From the NCBI RefSeq assembly GCF_000307105.1, contig NC_018645.1, positions 3,557,501 to 3,621,500 on the forward strand: a stretch of DNA of 64,000 nt, in the 5' to 3' direction. The stretch is from Desulfobacula toluolica Tol2 (GTDB lineage Bacteria > Desulfobacterota > Desulfobacteria > Desulfobacterales > Desulfobacteraceae). The position numbers were made by a program, and so were the translations under genes. Positions 19,920 to 29,495 of this stretch are shown here, in pieces. The notes below the pieces were generated by a model that saw only the letters and a list, made by a program, of their open reading frames with translations, was not told where the DNA came from and searched no databases. Positions within the stretch are counted from its first letter, which is position 1. Each line of letters starts with the position of its first letter.

Positions 19920-20369
19920 CTATATCTCCTTGCTGATCACAATCAGATTAATTTCGTATGAAAAAATGGTGTAGTTATTATATGCGTACAGGATATTCCG
20001 CCAGGCCCTAAACCCTTTGGGATTCCTGCTGAACTGCACTTTCCAGCATTCGTACCCATCCGTGAAATACCACTGTCCGTCAATCGTTTCATATGCGGAC
20101 TGCAGGGCGGTCACGGTTGCCTGGTTCAATGCCGCGGTATCTGAAAAGCTGATCAATCCATCCTGTACCGACACGCCGAAATCCTGAATCACCACACCCC
20201 CCAGGGTGCGGATCACAGATCCCCTGTCCTGTGCAGACCCGGCAGGATTATACTCTGAAAAAACAGGGTCTTGATCAAAGATAATCAATGTTGCCGGTAC
20301 GGGACTTGAGCTGTCCGGGTTCAGGGTGGCTGAAATATCGGTTGAATATATCCTGAATTTACCGGGCAT
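19920..20369 (-). CDS. Phage tail protein
   Basis: 149 residues directly downstream of the tape measure gene, overlapping it by 11 bp. The fragment VNQATVTALQSAYETIDGQWYFTDGYECWKVQFSRNPKGFRAWRN-like pattern suits small tail-tip proteins. Position is the main evidence. Confidence 0.6.
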   Translation of the reverse strand: MPGKFRIYSTDISATLNPDSSSPVPATLIIFDQDPVFSEYNPAGSAQDRGSVIRTLGGVVIQDFGVSVQDGLISFSDTAALNQATVTALQSAYETIDGQWYFTDGYECWKVQFSRNPKGFRAWRNILYAYNNYTIFSYEINLIVISKEI

Positions 20370-23300
20370 AGGTAAGCCTCATTCTTGACATTTCTTTTGC
20401 CATTTTTTTAATCGCCATACGGGAATCAGGATCAGTGATCTTGACCGGGGCTTCCATGTCCCCTGCCTGGAATCGGACAACAAGAGTTTCAGAAGGGGAT
20501 TGTCCACCGTTGGCCATGGCCATACCACCGGTGGCAAACCTTTGAACCGGTATTTCAGGGAGTGATAAATTTGAAATTAACCCGCCGATTCTGGCTTTAA
20601 CTACTCTCTGCATGTCAGGCAGGTTAAGGCGCATGGAGTTTAATTTGCTAAAAAATCCGGCACCGTACTTTGCAACGGCTTCCTTGCGGATAACGAACTC
20701 CCCGGCTTCCAGCAGTGCCTTTATCTTATCTCCGCCTCCATAACCAGGAAGACGTCCACCGCTGGCAAAACCGACAGGCCCGCCGGTCTGTTTTTCTTCA
20801 ACTGTTTGTTTTACGGTTTTTTGGATGGTCGTAATGGTAATGGTTTTGGTTTCATCTCTGGTTAAATCATTTATCTCAGATTGAGCGTCTTCAAGATTCT
20901 CAAGGATGATCTCTACATTTGTTTCTCTCTTTTTTGTGATTTCATCCAATTGCTTTTGAATTGCCTTTGCGGTTTCTTCCCATTGCCCTTGTGAACTTTT
21001 GGCGTTATCTTTTTGTTCCGAATACAAATCAATCATGAAATTACCAACAGCTTTAACTCCATCTTTCGCGACCTCTTTCGTCGTGTCAAGACTTTTGACA
21101 ATGATATCCTCACCATCTTTTGTTGAGCTTTTGATTTCTTCAGCAAGCCCGGCATAAAGGCCTTCAGCATCTTTTGCCAGAGTCTCTGCTAATTTATAAT
21201 CACCATTTCTCAGGGCTTCTTTTGCTGCATAAAACTTTTCATCCGCCTGCAACCGTTCATCGTTCCACTGTTCTTCATCAGTCATGCCCTTCCGGTTCAG
21301 CTCCCGGAGCTTGTCTGCGGTGGACATGCGGGCGGTCTTGATTTTATCTTCCCACTCAATCACCTTTTTGGCATATTTTTCAGCCTCGGCTTTGGCGGTT
21401 TTATATGCTGCCTTGGCCTGCTTTTCAAAATCGTCCAGCTGCTCCTTTGTCGCCTTGACCGCTTCAGCCGGTTTTTTCATGGCATCCGCTGCCTGCTCAC
21501 CGGCTGTTTTAACTTTTTTTAAATCGCTGTTGATTTCTTTTATGCGCTGATTCACGACCTTCAGCTCAGCTTTTGCGTCAATGGCTTCCTTTGTGGCAGT
21601 TCCCAAAAAGGTAGTTTTTTCAGATTTGGTCTGTAGCTGAACCTGCAGGGCCACCCAATAAGCCTTTGTCTTTGCAAGTTTCCTGCTCAGCTCTTCCAGT
21701 TCTTCCGGGGCCGTGCCTGTTATATCTTCCGGCAGTTTTACATCTTTGAATTCTTGAAACTTTTTCATGATCCTATCAGAAGAATCATACAGCCGGTTTT
21801 GTGCGTCCTTAGCTTCTTTCTGGGCATCACGCATTTCACGGAATGCCTGAACAGCCTTCCAGATCTCGACCCCGGTGTAAGCAATGTTAATAATAAGGCC
21901 AGCTTTCATCGCCAGGCTAGCCGCCTTAAACTGAGTTGTAAGAGATCCGACGGAAGCCCGTGTCAACGCAATATTACTCATACATTCTTTGAGCCCAAGC
22001 ACAACCGTTGACAGCCCCATTTTCCACAGCAGAAATACGGCAGATCCTGCAGCCAAGGTCGAAAGCAAAATTTTGGTAGGCGTATCCGTTTCCGACACCG
22101 CATCCTTGAACAACCGGATGCCCTTTAACGCCGGAAGCAAACCCTTTGAGACTAAACCGCCAAGCTCAATGCCAAGCTCGCTGATTTCGTTCTTAAAAAG
22201 CTTGATCTGATTTTCCGGCGTGTCCTTCATCTTGTCAAAAGCGTCCTGCATGGAACCGGCTGACTTGGTCATACCGTCCGTTATTTCCTTGAGCCCGTCC
22301 AGATTCTGGGTCAGGGCCATAACGGCTGTTCTTGCTTCCACGTCCGGGATCAACATCCGCAATTGATCCATGGAAAGCGATTTTTTGCGAATGGCTTCCA
22401 GTGTCGGGATCAGTCCCTCCCAGGTGATTCCCAATTCTTCAAATTTCTTTTTGGCCTCGGGCGCGGGAGCGGCCATGGCCGTAATGGCACCCTTAAGGGC
22501 CGTGACCGCTTGCGGGGTTTTGATCCCGGCCTTGGTCATGGTGGCAATGCTTGTCGCCACATCCTGGAATTTCACACCTGCCGACCGTGCCGTGGGCAGC
22601 ACGTCACCGATGTGTTGAGCCAGTTCGGGAAAGGTTGTCACACCGGACTTTACGGTCTGGAACAAAATGTCATATACATCATCAAGTTCACCAATTGATT
22701 TGCCGTAAGCGTTGATCACGCTGACACCGACATTAACAGCAGTCTTGGTGTCGGTAACACCGGCAACAGCAGCCTTGGCAGACAACTCAAGAACAGTGGT
22801 TGATTTTTCAAGTGCAACCCCTGCCGAAATGATATCATATTCAGCAGCGGCCAGTTCAGACGCGGTCTGGGGAATCCTTGTGGACAGGGTCAAGATCTCT
22901 TTTGACAATGCGGCATGGCGATCCTTTGACACGTCCAATAAGGTATTCACCTCCGCCATACGCTGGGAAAATCCGCTGAAGCCGGTGAATGACTTGACAA
23001 AGGTGAAACCGATACCGGCCAGGGCGGCAAGGCCTGCGGATGCCGTTGAAAGAGAGCCCGACCAGCTGTTGGTTTCATTCTTGAGTTCTCTGATTCTTTT
23101 TTTGAGCTGCAGCTTGGCCTCGGATAGTTCTTTTGCGGTAAGCTTGCCGGATTTCTTCAGCAGGTTATAAGCCTCACCCGTCTGTTTGATTTCGCTCTGA
23201 ATATCTTTATATGGTCTTACATTCAACATACCCTTTGCGGCGTCGATCTTTGCCGCCTTTGAAAATTCCTGCCGGGTTTGGGATAAGGACTGTTTAAGCT

Positions 23301-23661
23301 TTTTTTGCTCGGCACTTAAATTTTCAGTATTAATCCCGGCTTCTTTCAGGGACCTCCGCAATTTTTGCAAGGATTGATGATTCTGTTGAAAAGCCTTTTT
23401 TAATGTACCCGCCTCTTTTTTTGCCTTATTGAACCGGTTGGAAAGGTCTTTTGTCGGCTGATCTGCAGCCTTGATCTCTTTTGCAAGTTTGGATACCTCT
23501 GCCTGGGCCGCAACCCAGGCCGCTTTACTTTCCTGGACATCCTTTTTCAGTTTTTTAAAGGACTCGATTTTACCCAGGGCGGACAAATCTTTTTCAAGCT
23601 TTTGTACCTCGGCAGACCCTTCGGTTTTCGTCTTGATTTTTATATCAATATCGTGACTCAT
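20359..23661 (-). CDS. Tail tape measure protein (TP901-like core)
   Basis: 1100 residues, the longest gene in the prophage. An N-terminal coiled coil (residues 20-200, Lys/Glu/Gln rich) is followed by the TP901 core from about 220 to 560 with FSQRMAEVNTLLD, LSKEILTLSTRIPQTASEL and ALKGAITAMAAPAPEAK. There is then a hydrophobic segment (ILLSTLAAGSAVFLLWKMGLSTVVLGL), more coiled coil and a Gly-rich tail. It sets tail length; by the usual proportion of about 1.5 angstrom per residue the tail would be about 165 nm. The start overlaps the previous gene (ATGA). Confidence 0.9.
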   Translation of the reverse strand: MSHDIDIKIKTKTEGSAEVQKLEKDLSALGKIESFKKLKKDVQESKAAWVAAQAEVSKLAKEIKAADQPTKDLSNRFNKAKKEAGTLKKAFQQNHQSLQKLRRSLKEAGINTENLSAEQKKLKQSLSQTRQEFSKAAKIDAAKGMLNVRPYKDIQSEIKQTGEAYNLLKKSGKLTAKELSEAKLQLKKRIRELKNETNSWSGSLSTASAGLAALAGIGFTFVKSFTGFSGFSQRMAEVNTLLDVSKDRHAALSKEILTLSTRIPQTASELAAAEYDIISAGVALEKSTTVLELSAKAAVAGVTDTKTAVNVGVSVINAYGKSIGELDDVYDILFQTVKSGVTTFPELAQHIGDVLPTARSAGVKFQDVATSIATMTKAGIKTPQAVTALKGAITAMAAPAPEAKKKFEELGITWEGLIPTLEAIRKKSLSMDQLRMLIPDVEARTAVMALTQNLDGLKEITDGMTKSAGSMQDAFDKMKDTPENQIKLFKNEISELGIELGGLVSKGLLPALKGIRLFKDAVSETDTPTKILLSTLAAGSAVFLLWKMGLSTVVLGLKECMSNIALTRASVGSLTTQFKAASLAMKAGLIINIAYTGVEIWKAVQAFREMRDAQKEAKDAQNRLYDSSDRIMKKFQEFKDVKLPEDITGTAPEELEELSRKLAKTKAYWVALQVQLQTKSEKTTFLGTATKEAIDAKAELKVVNQRIKEINSDLKKVKTAGEQAADAMKKPAEAVKATKEQLDDFEKQAKAAYKTAKAEAEKYAKKVIEWEDKIKTARMSTADKLRELNRKGMTDEEQWNDERLQADEKFYAAKEALRNGDYKLAETLAKDAEGLYAGLAEEIKSSTKDGEDIIVKSLDTTKEVAKDGVKAVGNFMIDLYSEQKDNAKSSQGQWEETAKAIQKQLDEITKKRETNVEIILENLEDAQSEINDLTRDETKTITITTIQKTVKQTVEEKQTGGPVGFASGGRLPGYGGGDKIKALLEAGEFVIRKEAVAKYGAGFFSKLNSMRLNLPDMQRVVKARIGGLISNLSLPEIPVQRFATGGMAMANGGQSPSETLVVRFQAGDMEAPVKITDPDSRMAIKKMAKEMSRMRLTYAR

Positions 23662-23753
23662 GAATCATCCCTTTTACACGCCTTGACCGCTTCATTCACC
23701 GCTGCCTCAAAAAAACTCCAGCCGTATTCCCAAACTTGATGATGCCCCAGCAT
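23658..23753 (-). CDS. Tiny ORF between tail chaperone and tape measure
   Basis: 31 residues, MLGHHQVWEYGWSFFEAAVN at the start, overlapping the tape measure ATG by 4 bp. The position is that of the second tail-assembly chaperone product (lambda GT or P2 E') normally made by frameshifting. Here it has its own ATG 2 bp after the stop of the first chaperone, so it may be made by reinitiation or by a frameshift. Confidence 0.5.
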   Translation of the reverse strand: MLGHHQVWEYGWSFFEAAVNEAVKACKRDDS

Positions 23754-23755
23754 GA

Positions 23756-24094
23756 TTAATTTACAGCAGGCGGAGTCGAGGCTTTTTCTTTCAAAACCGC
23801 TTCCCCTATTTTGGCCATTCTGCTCATCATGTTGGCAAAAAAAGGGTTGAGATTTTCAACCCCGTCAATAACCTGTTTCAGTTCGGAAGGTGAAAAATCC
23901 TCTTCCAGCTTTTTAACGGAAATGCCGGTACTTCCCGCAATCGCAACCGGCGGAAGGCTGTCCGGGAAAAGCAGGTCAATGGTAGTTATCTTTTCCTTTT
24001 CCATTTCATCCATCATATCCCGGATCTGGGCCACGCTCAGCTCCTTGATTGTGATATCCCTTTCACCGATTGTAATCGTTTTTGTCCGCTGCAT
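23756..24094 (-). CDS. Tail assembly chaperone-like protein
   Basis: 112 residues, MQRTKTITIGERDITIKELS at the start. The length, the ITI.ELSVAQIRDM pattern and the site between tail tube and tape measure match lambda G-type chaperones that coat the tape measure before tube assembly. Confidence 0.65.
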   Translation of the reverse strand: MQRTKTITIGERDITIKELSVAQIRDMMDEMEKEKITTIDLLFPDSLPPVAIAGSTGISVKKLEEDFSPSELKQVIDGVENLNPFFANMMSRMAKIGEAVLKEKASTPPAVN

Positions 24095-24106
24095 TACGCT
24101 TCACTC

Positions 24107-25072
24107 CTATCCAATAATCTCAGTTTTAAAATACTCCTGCCCGGACGGCTGAGTGGTGTCCGCCAGGACGGTGGCATTGACGCCCAGGATTGCCGCACCG
24201 GACCCGATAAGCGGAAAATCTCCGTTCAGATTGATCTGAACTTTATGAAATGTCCACCGCATTCGTGGGCCCTGGTCATTCTTGTCGGATGCGAAAATCA
24301 GTTTTTTCTGAACACTACTAGCCGACATGGCCCAGGTGTATTTTGTGTTTACTGCCTCATGATCATATGACGCCACGTCCTCATCTGCTATGGAGCCAGT
24401 GGACAGCTTGCGGATATACCCGTAATCCGGGTCAAGGGAATAATCCGTACCTTGTACCCGCCGGATTGCACCGGTTGAATCAGTTACAACCACATCCTCT
24501 AATGTTTCAATGCCGGAAGGCGTGATGTAATTGGTATCCTGGGTTTCATACACCTGCTCGCCGGTCTGAAATGTACCGGATACGTTGACTAACTCGACAT
24601 ATCCGGACCCCACAAAGGCAATCTTACCGGTTGCCGCCGATGTGCCGCCGGTCACGGTATCGCCAACGGCCAGGCTACCGGTAATGACTCCGGTCAGCTT
24701 GGTGGAAAACACGTTCATATGACCCAGCTCGATGAACAGATCAGCCGCTAATGTCGGGTTCGCTTGATATACATAACTTGCAGATTGATTCAAAGCATTG
24801 AAGCTGCCTGACAACAGCGCCATTTTTAAGTTTTCATTGGTCATTTCCCGCAAACCGAAACTAAGAGATGCTTCCCGCTCTGATTCGACTTCCAGGATCG
24901 TTGCCCTGGATGCGTGCAAATTGGTTTTCATTTTGTCCGTTGATACGGACAGGTTAAAATTCAAGTTCTCAAGATCACCAAGCAAGTCAAAAGATGACCC
25001 GCCCACTGCACCGGCATAAGTCCTGCCGGTGCCGTTATACCTAACGTTGTTTGCACTGGGTGCTAATGGCAT
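24107..25072 (-). CDS. Major tail tube protein
   Basis: 321 residues, beta-rich and Gly/Thr-rich, with VGGSSFDLLGDLENLNFNLS near the N-terminus and repeated ALSV-type strands. It lies between the tail terminator and the tape measure chaperone, the usual place of the tube gene. It is longer than many tube proteins and may carry an extra Ig-like decoration domain (residues about 120-200). Confidence 0.7.
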   Translation of the reverse strand: MPLAPSANNVRYNGTGRTYAGAVGGSSFDLLGDLENLNFNLSVSTDKMKTNLHASRATILEVESEREASLSFGLREMTNENLKMALLSGSFNALNQSASYVYQANPTLAADLFIELGHMNVFSTKLTGVITGSLAVGDTVTGGTSAATGKIAFVGSGYVELVNVSGTFQTGEQVYETQDTNYITPSGIETLEDVVVTDSTGAIRRVQGTDYSLDPDYGYIRKLSTGSIADEDVASYDHEAVNTKYTWAMSASSVQKKLIFASDKNDQGPRMRWTFHKVQINLNGDFPLIGSGAAILGVNATVLADTTQPSGQEYFKTEIIG

Positions 25073-25095
25073 ATTAATTTCCTTTTTTTATGTAG

Positions 25096-25560
25096 TTATC
25101 CCGGTAACCCGCGCCGACTTGATTTTAAAATTTTAATGGGTATGACTGATCCGCTGATAAACAATGGGTAAGTACTGATCGATCCTGATTCCCCATTGCT
25201 GTCAAGGCTGGCAATTCTGGCCCGGTAAAGGGCATCCTCGGCCAGTTCCCGCAGGGTTTCCGCCTTGATAAATCCGGCCATGGTTCTGCAATTGCCGTTG
25301 GTGATAATCTCTTCATCAATCACCCCCACGCCTATCTCCAATTCCCAGGAAATCTCCCGGGCAGAATCCCCCCTGACCTGCCGGATGGATGTTACTGCAA
25401 CAACCGGATAATCCGTTTCCGGCTCCGGCGGGTTTTTTTCATCAATATCGATGCAAACCGTCTGAGTTTTCCCAAAGGTCTGTTGACACCAGGCCGTTAA
25501 TGTTGCATCGGACGATAATGCGGTTTTAATCTGTTCGATCAGTTCAACTGTGGTCATCAA
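25096..25560 (-). CDS. Tail terminator-like protein
   Basis: 154 residues. The pattern LIEQIKTAL...VAVTSIRQVRGDSAREISWELEIGVGV resembles Gp37/lambda U-type tail terminators, which cap the tube and join it to the head. It overlaps the previous gene (ATGA) and precedes the tube gene. Confidence 0.6.
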   Translation of the reverse strand: MMTTVELIEQIKTALSSDATLTAWCQQTFGKTQTVCIDIDEKNPPEPETDYPVVAVTSIRQVRGDSAREISWELEIGVGVIDEEIITNGNCRTMAGFIKAETLRELAEDALYRARIASLDSNGESGSISTYPLFISGSVIPIKILKSSRRGLPG

Positions 25561-26258
25561 TGATATTCCTTTGTTAAAACATTCAAGTCGCTTTCTTTTT
25601 TCACTGCGCGCCCGCTTAAATACCGGTTCAGGCTGCGGAAAAATTTACGTTCAATATTGCCCATGATATTATCTTTTTCCTGTTCGAAAATCGGTTCAAT
25701 GACAGGTCTTGCAGGTGTTTTCAGGGTGGTGGTCGATTTTTTAACAGGAAACCCCAGGGCAAATAACATCTTACGCATCCGGGGCGTGATCCGGGTCTCA
25801 TAACCCTTGGCATGCATCCGGGCCAGCCTCACCATGGAATCTGAAACACCTGCCGACTGCATAAAGCCTATATTGACCATCTGCATATCCTCATCATACT
25901 CATAGCGCACAGCCCCGGCCAGCTTGGAAAGTGGAGCCTTTTTCTTTGACAGCATGACCTCCTTGTACTGCCGGACACGCTTTTTACTGCCTTTCCTGCC
26001 TTTCCAGACCATCCTGTAATTCTTGACACTGCCCCTTTTGGCTCTTGCCAGCACGCCGGTATGGGGATTAAGCTCATCCCAGCCTCCGTCAACACCGCCG
26101 CCCCGGATTGCCTCCTGAATCAAACCCTTCAAACGATACCCTTCGGACTTCAAAGCCGAAGCCGTTGCCCGTTCCGCATACTGAGGAAACGCTTTCAGCA
26201 ATGCGGAAATATTTTCAATAGCCAGTTCTCCGCGCTCATCAAGATGTATTTCAAGCAT
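25557..26258 (-). CDS. Minor tail protein Z / HK97 gp10-like
   Basis: 233 residues. MLEIHLDERG...ISALLKAFPQYAERATASALKSEG is the helical opening of the lambda Z / gp10 family of head-tail completion proteins. The C-terminal half is basic. Its place between the connector and the terminator is as in lambda. Confidence 0.65.
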   Translation of the reverse strand: MLEIHLDERGELAIENISALLKAFPQYAERATASALKSEGYRLKGLIQEAIRGGGVDGGWDELNPHTGVLARAKRGSVKNYRMVWKGRKGSKKRVRQYKEVMLSKKKAPLSKLAGAVRYEYDEDMQMVNIGFMQSAGVSDSMVRLARMHAKGYETRITPRMRKMLFALGFPVKKSTTTLKTPARPVIEPIFEQEKDNIMGNIERKFFRSLNRYLSGRAVKKESDLNVLTKEYH

Positions 26259-26601
26259 CGTATACCTCCGTCACAGTCCAGACCGCCCCGTCAATTTCAA
26301 TGGTATCCAGGTAATGGGGCTCCGGCACATCCGATGCCTTAACCTCAACCGTGGCCAAATCCCTTGTTCTGCCACGATCAAAAGCAGACCGCACATCCCT
26401 CTGGCAGATCACGTTCCAGGTATAGTCATCCCCTTTTTTGCCATGACTGTTGTTTTCCTGTACCCCGTATTCGACCAGGGCGGCAATGGACACTCCCAAG
26501 CCCGTTGCTTTTGGCGTGTAAACCACGGTTTTGGCAAACTCATCCGTATTGAAAAACGCAGCATCCAGATCCACCTGCAGCTGATCCTTGAAAGCACTCA
26601 T
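26251..26601 (-). CDS. Head-tail joining protein (lambda FII-like)
   Basis: 116 residues with TVVYTPKATG...VWTVTEVYDA, short strands typical of FII/gp9-type stoppers. Position after the capsid and the small FI-like gene matches the lambda order. Confidence 0.6.
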   Translation of the reverse strand: MSAFKDQLQVDLDAAFFNTDEFAKTVVYTPKATGLGVSIAALVEYGVQENNSHGKKGDDYTWNVICQRDVRSAFDRGRTRDLATVEVKASDVPEPHYLDTIEIDGAVWTVTEVYDA

Positions 26602-26637
26602 GAAAACCTCCTTTCCAGCCCAGGGGCAGCCGGTATA

Positions 26638-26808
26638 TCAGGCATGGCCTTGTTCCTTTCCTCCCACCACATCAAGGACAGGTTCCCCGGCATTTTTTTC
26701 AATGAGTTCATCCACGATTTCTTCCGGCCATTCATGATCCGAATCAGGCGGATAATGCTTGCCCCCATAAACCACTGTCCGGGTAAGAAGTATCTTTTTT
26801 TTTGCCAT
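26638..26808 (-). CDS. Small head-completion protein
   Basis: 56 residues from ATG 26808 (GGAGGGG upstream). MAKKKILLTRTVVYGGKHYP then an acidic tail; similar short KKKILL..TV.Y.G..Y..G proteins are common between the capsid and connector genes of tailed phages. Its role is not established. Confidence 0.6.
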   Translation of the reverse strand: MAKKKILLTRTVVYGGKHYPPDSDHEWPEEIVDELIEKNAGEPVLDVVGGKEQGHA

Positions 26809-26836
26809 AATCCCCTCCTGTAATCTAACGGGTAAA

Positions 26837-27862
26837 TTAATCCACCACCGTAACTTCAATGACGGCTTCAGGCTGCCAGGGCACCGGCAGCGGCCTTGAC
26901 TCGGCAAGTACCCAGAGAGCGGACGGATCTTCTTTCATCCATGCTTTTGAAAAAAGTTCTCCCACCACCTGGGCCCCGGCCTTAAGATCAAGAATGAGAC
27001 CGAATTCAATGGTAAACCGTGCCTGGGTGGCAATCAGATAAATCTTGTTGGCCGGAATCAAACTCTGATCCACACCGCTGTCATCTTCATAGGCAGACCC
27101 GTAACTGTAAACGTCAATTCCACCCAGGTTGCCCATGTAATTGGACGTGGCCTTCCAGGTAAACTCTCCTGCGGAAATCCGACGGACATCAAAGGCCTTA
27201 TCCTCTTCCAGGCGATCTCCCAGGGATGCTGCAGCGTCCGTTCCGCAAATCATGATGGTCGGACCGAACCCCAGGGCATTGATGATCATCTGAGCCCAGG
27301 TTTTAATCTGCTTTCTGGGTTTGGATGCAGTATCAGACCACTTGTCCGTGCCTGCAAGAACAATCTTATGAGCTGCAGGCATAAGATAATCCACCTGAAA
27401 AGCAACATTATCCTGGGTGACGGACATGGTGCCGGTCAAAGCCTGGGCACACATCCATTCGGTCCGGTTGAAAATCTGGTTTTTCAAATTCTTCTGTTCC
27501 GTGGCAATTTTCTTTTTCTTTGCCGTCATGATGTCGGTAATTCCGCCGGCATAATAAATCTGACCCGGCCCTTTCTGGCCCAGAAGATCCTTTGCAGGCA
27601 TGGGGTGTTTGAGCCGGATTCTGGGTGTTTTTACCATTTTGGCCTGCCGGGTGGTCCCCTTGACGATCTTGCCGCCTTCAAGATCCGTGACAAACGGAGC
27701 CAGCTTTTTGCCACCTTTTTCAATATCAACTTCAATGGTGTCCGACTCGTTGGTATTTCTCTGATTGAACACCAGGTCCTGAAGCATCCTGGGCGGTGTT
27801 ATAATCTGCTCAATGGTTCTTGTCTGAACTCTCCAGTCAAGATCGGGTATGTCTAAACTCAT
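26837..27862 (-). CDS. Major capsid protein (lambda E family)
   Basis: 341 residues. Features of the lambda gpE family are present: RTIEQIITPPRMLQDLVF near the start, an APFV...GK-rich N-arm, and a C-terminal FSKAWMKEDPSALWVLAESRPLPVPWQP-like ending. It forms the HK97-fold shell and lies directly after the decoration gene, as in lambda. Confidence 0.85.
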   Translation of the reverse strand: MSLDIPDLDWRVQTRTIEQIITPPRMLQDLVFNQRNTNESDTIEVDIEKGGKKLAPFVTDLEGGKIVKGTTRQAKMVKTPRIRLKHPMPAKDLLGQKGPGQIYYAGGITDIMTAKKKKIATEQKNLKNQIFNRTEWMCAQALTGTMSVTQDNVAFQVDYLMPAAHKIVLAGTDKWSDTASKPRKQIKTWAQMIINALGFGPTIMICGTDAAASLGDRLEEDKAFDVRRISAGEFTWKATSNYMGNLGGIDVYSYGSAYEDDSGVDQSLIPANKIYLIATQARFTIEFGLILDLKAGAQVVGELFSKAWMKEDPSALWVLAESRPLPVPWQPEAVIEVTVVD

Positions 27863-27892
27863 TTTAATATCTCCTGAATATCGGTTAAGATT

Positions 27893-28252
27893 TTATTTCA
27901 CGTAAATGCCCAAGGCTTTCAGCTCGGCAATAGCCGTGGCTTTCTGATTCTCCGTGATCCCGTCCGGCCAGGTCAGGTAATGTTCGATAGCCGCTCCGTG
28001 TTCCATGAAGACGGCAGGCTCATCCCCTGCACTCGCATCCAGATCCCCGTAAAGAATTGCAGCGGCTTTTTCGGACCCGTCTTCAGCAGCCGGGGCAAGC
28101 TGAACCTTTTTGCCGGTTGCCGTCACAATGCCCACCACGGTTCCGGAAACATGATTGCCGCCGGAAAGAGTCCCGGGCATCATGATAGGCGGATGATCCC
28201 CGATAAAATTTTTGTCTTCAAACGTTCTGGTTGTCATTCCAAAATCCTGCAT
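27893..28252 (-). CDS. Head decoration protein (lambda D family)
   Basis: 119 residues: GNHVSGTVVGIVTATGKKVQL...AAAILYGDLDASAGD...PAVFMEHGA is the characteristic pattern of gpD-type trimers, which stabilise the expanded capsid. Confidence 0.85.
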   Translation of the reverse strand: MQDFGMTTRTFEDKNFIGDHPPIMMPGTLSGGNHVSGTVVGIVTATGKKVQLAPAAEDGSEKAAAILYGDLDASAGDEPAVFMEHGAAIEHYLTWPDGITENQKATAIAELKALGIYVK

Positions 28253-28289
28253 GGTATGATCTCCTCTTTAAAATTCAGGTTAAGGCCTA

Positions 28290-28706
28290 TTAGCCGTTGA
28301 CCAGGTTGGCATATTCGGAAGCCTGATCTTCAACGCTTTTGCCCGATGCCTTTTCCTTGTCTTTTTCCAGTCCCACCCCATTGGAATGCGCATTTTCCAG
28401 CCCAGCCAGGATTTCTGCCCGGCTTGATTTATCGTCGTCATCTTCCCGGGCCTTATTTGACTGACCGAAAATTTCTTTCAGAGAATTGGCCACATCAGCG
28501 CTTGCCCCGGAATTAACAACAACCGTAAATTTTCCGGCGGCATCTTCGCCCAAAACTGCCCCGGCAAGATCCAGAACCCTTTTGGTTTCAGCGTCAACCG
28601 CATCCTTGATTTTCTGTTCATTCTCTGCAGCAGCCTCGGCTTTTCCCTTTTCCAGGACCTGGCCATACAGATCAGAGTGCTCATTTTTCAATGTTGTAAG
28701 ATCCAT
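28290..28706 (-). CDS. Nested scaffold protein (lambda Nu3-like internal start)
   Basis: ATG 28706 lies in frame within the protease gene and is preceded by AAAGGAGAAGATC, a far better ribosome site than chance would give. The product is 138 residues, MDLTTLKNEHSDLYGQVLEK at the start, helical and charged like phage scaffolds. In lambda, Nu3 is made the same way from the 3' end of gene C. Confidence 0.7.
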   Translation of the reverse strand: MDLTTLKNEHSDLYGQVLEKGKAEAAAENEQKIKDAVDAETKRVLDLAGAVLGEDAAGKFTVVVNSGASADVANSLKEIFGQSNKAREDDDDKSSRAEILAGLENAHSNGVGLEKDKEKASGKSVEDQASEYANLVNG

Positions 28707-29495
28707 GATCTTCTCCTTTTTTAAAATTAATGCGAAATATGATTCAAAATCCTGTTCAACCCTGTCGATTAAACCTTTCTCCAGGGCCTCTTCTGCAAGG
28801 AAAACTTTACCATCAGCCATGGCCAATGCCTTTTCAGCATCAACCCCCCGGTTCCGGGCCACGGAATCGACAAAAATCGTGTAAAGGTGGTCAAGCCGTG
28901 TCTGGAAATAATCCTTGGCCTGTTTACTCAAAGGTTCGTCTTCATTCCCCAGGGCTTTATAAGTTCCTGCCGTAAGGTGGGTGAAATTCAAGCCCGCGTT
29001 TTCATTCCATTTTGACCAGTCAACATGAACCGTCCGCACACCGATGCTTCCCACGCTGGCAGTGACCGGGGCTGCAATATGCCGGGCCGCAGAACCGATC
29101 CAGTAGGCTGCCGAACACATCAGGCCATCTGCATAGGCGTAAATGTGTTTCTTTTTTCCCGCATCAAAAATAAAGTCCGCAAGTTCCTTACACCCGGTTA
29201 CAAGCCCGCCCGGAGAAAAAATCTTTAACGCTATGGCCTTAACGGCGGGATCATTGATTGCCGCTTCAACCTGGTTGCGGATCAGATCATATGAAAACCG
29301 ATAAAGGGAATATTGAACCGGTATGATTGCAATTTCATTTTGAATATTGAGATTTACACCCTTTTGACCGCCGTCTGAAAAAGAAGCGGCCATGTCTTTA
29401 TTCTCGGCCTGAAGCCGGCGGGCAATGGACTCCAGGGCATCTTCCGTAATGGCCCAGGGCTCGGACAGTATATTAAAATCACTTTTCAGAATCAT
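28290..29495 (-). CDS. Capsid maturation protease with scaffold domain (lambda C family, S49)
   Basis: 401 residues. An S49 (SppA-like) protease domain covers about residues 45-245; the likely nucleophile is Ser128 in GLMCSAAYW and the general base Lys180 in AGTYKALG. From about residue 264 the protein is a helical, charged scaffold domain. It overlaps the portal gene by 17 bp. An internal ribosome site and Met264 would allow the scaffold to be made separately. Confidence 0.88.
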   Translation of the reverse strand: MILKSDFNILSEPWAITEDALESIARRLQAENKDMAASFSDGGQKGVNLNIQNEIAIIPVQYSLYRFSYDLIRNQVEAAINDPAVKAIALKIFSPGGLVTGCKELADFIFDAGKKKHIYAYADGLMCSAAYWIGSAARHIAAPVTASVGSIGVRTVHVDWSKWNENAGLNFTHLTAGTYKALGNEDEPLSKQAKDYFQTRLDHLYTIFVDSVARNRGVDAEKALAMADGKVFLAEEALEKGLIDRVEQDFESYFALILKKEKIMDLTTLKNEHSDLYGQVLEKGKAEAAAENEQKIKDAVDAETKRVLDLAGAVLGEDAAGKFTVVVNSGASADVANSLKEIFGQSNKAREDDDDKSSRAEILAGLENAHSNGVGLEKDKEKASGKSVEDQASEYANLVNG

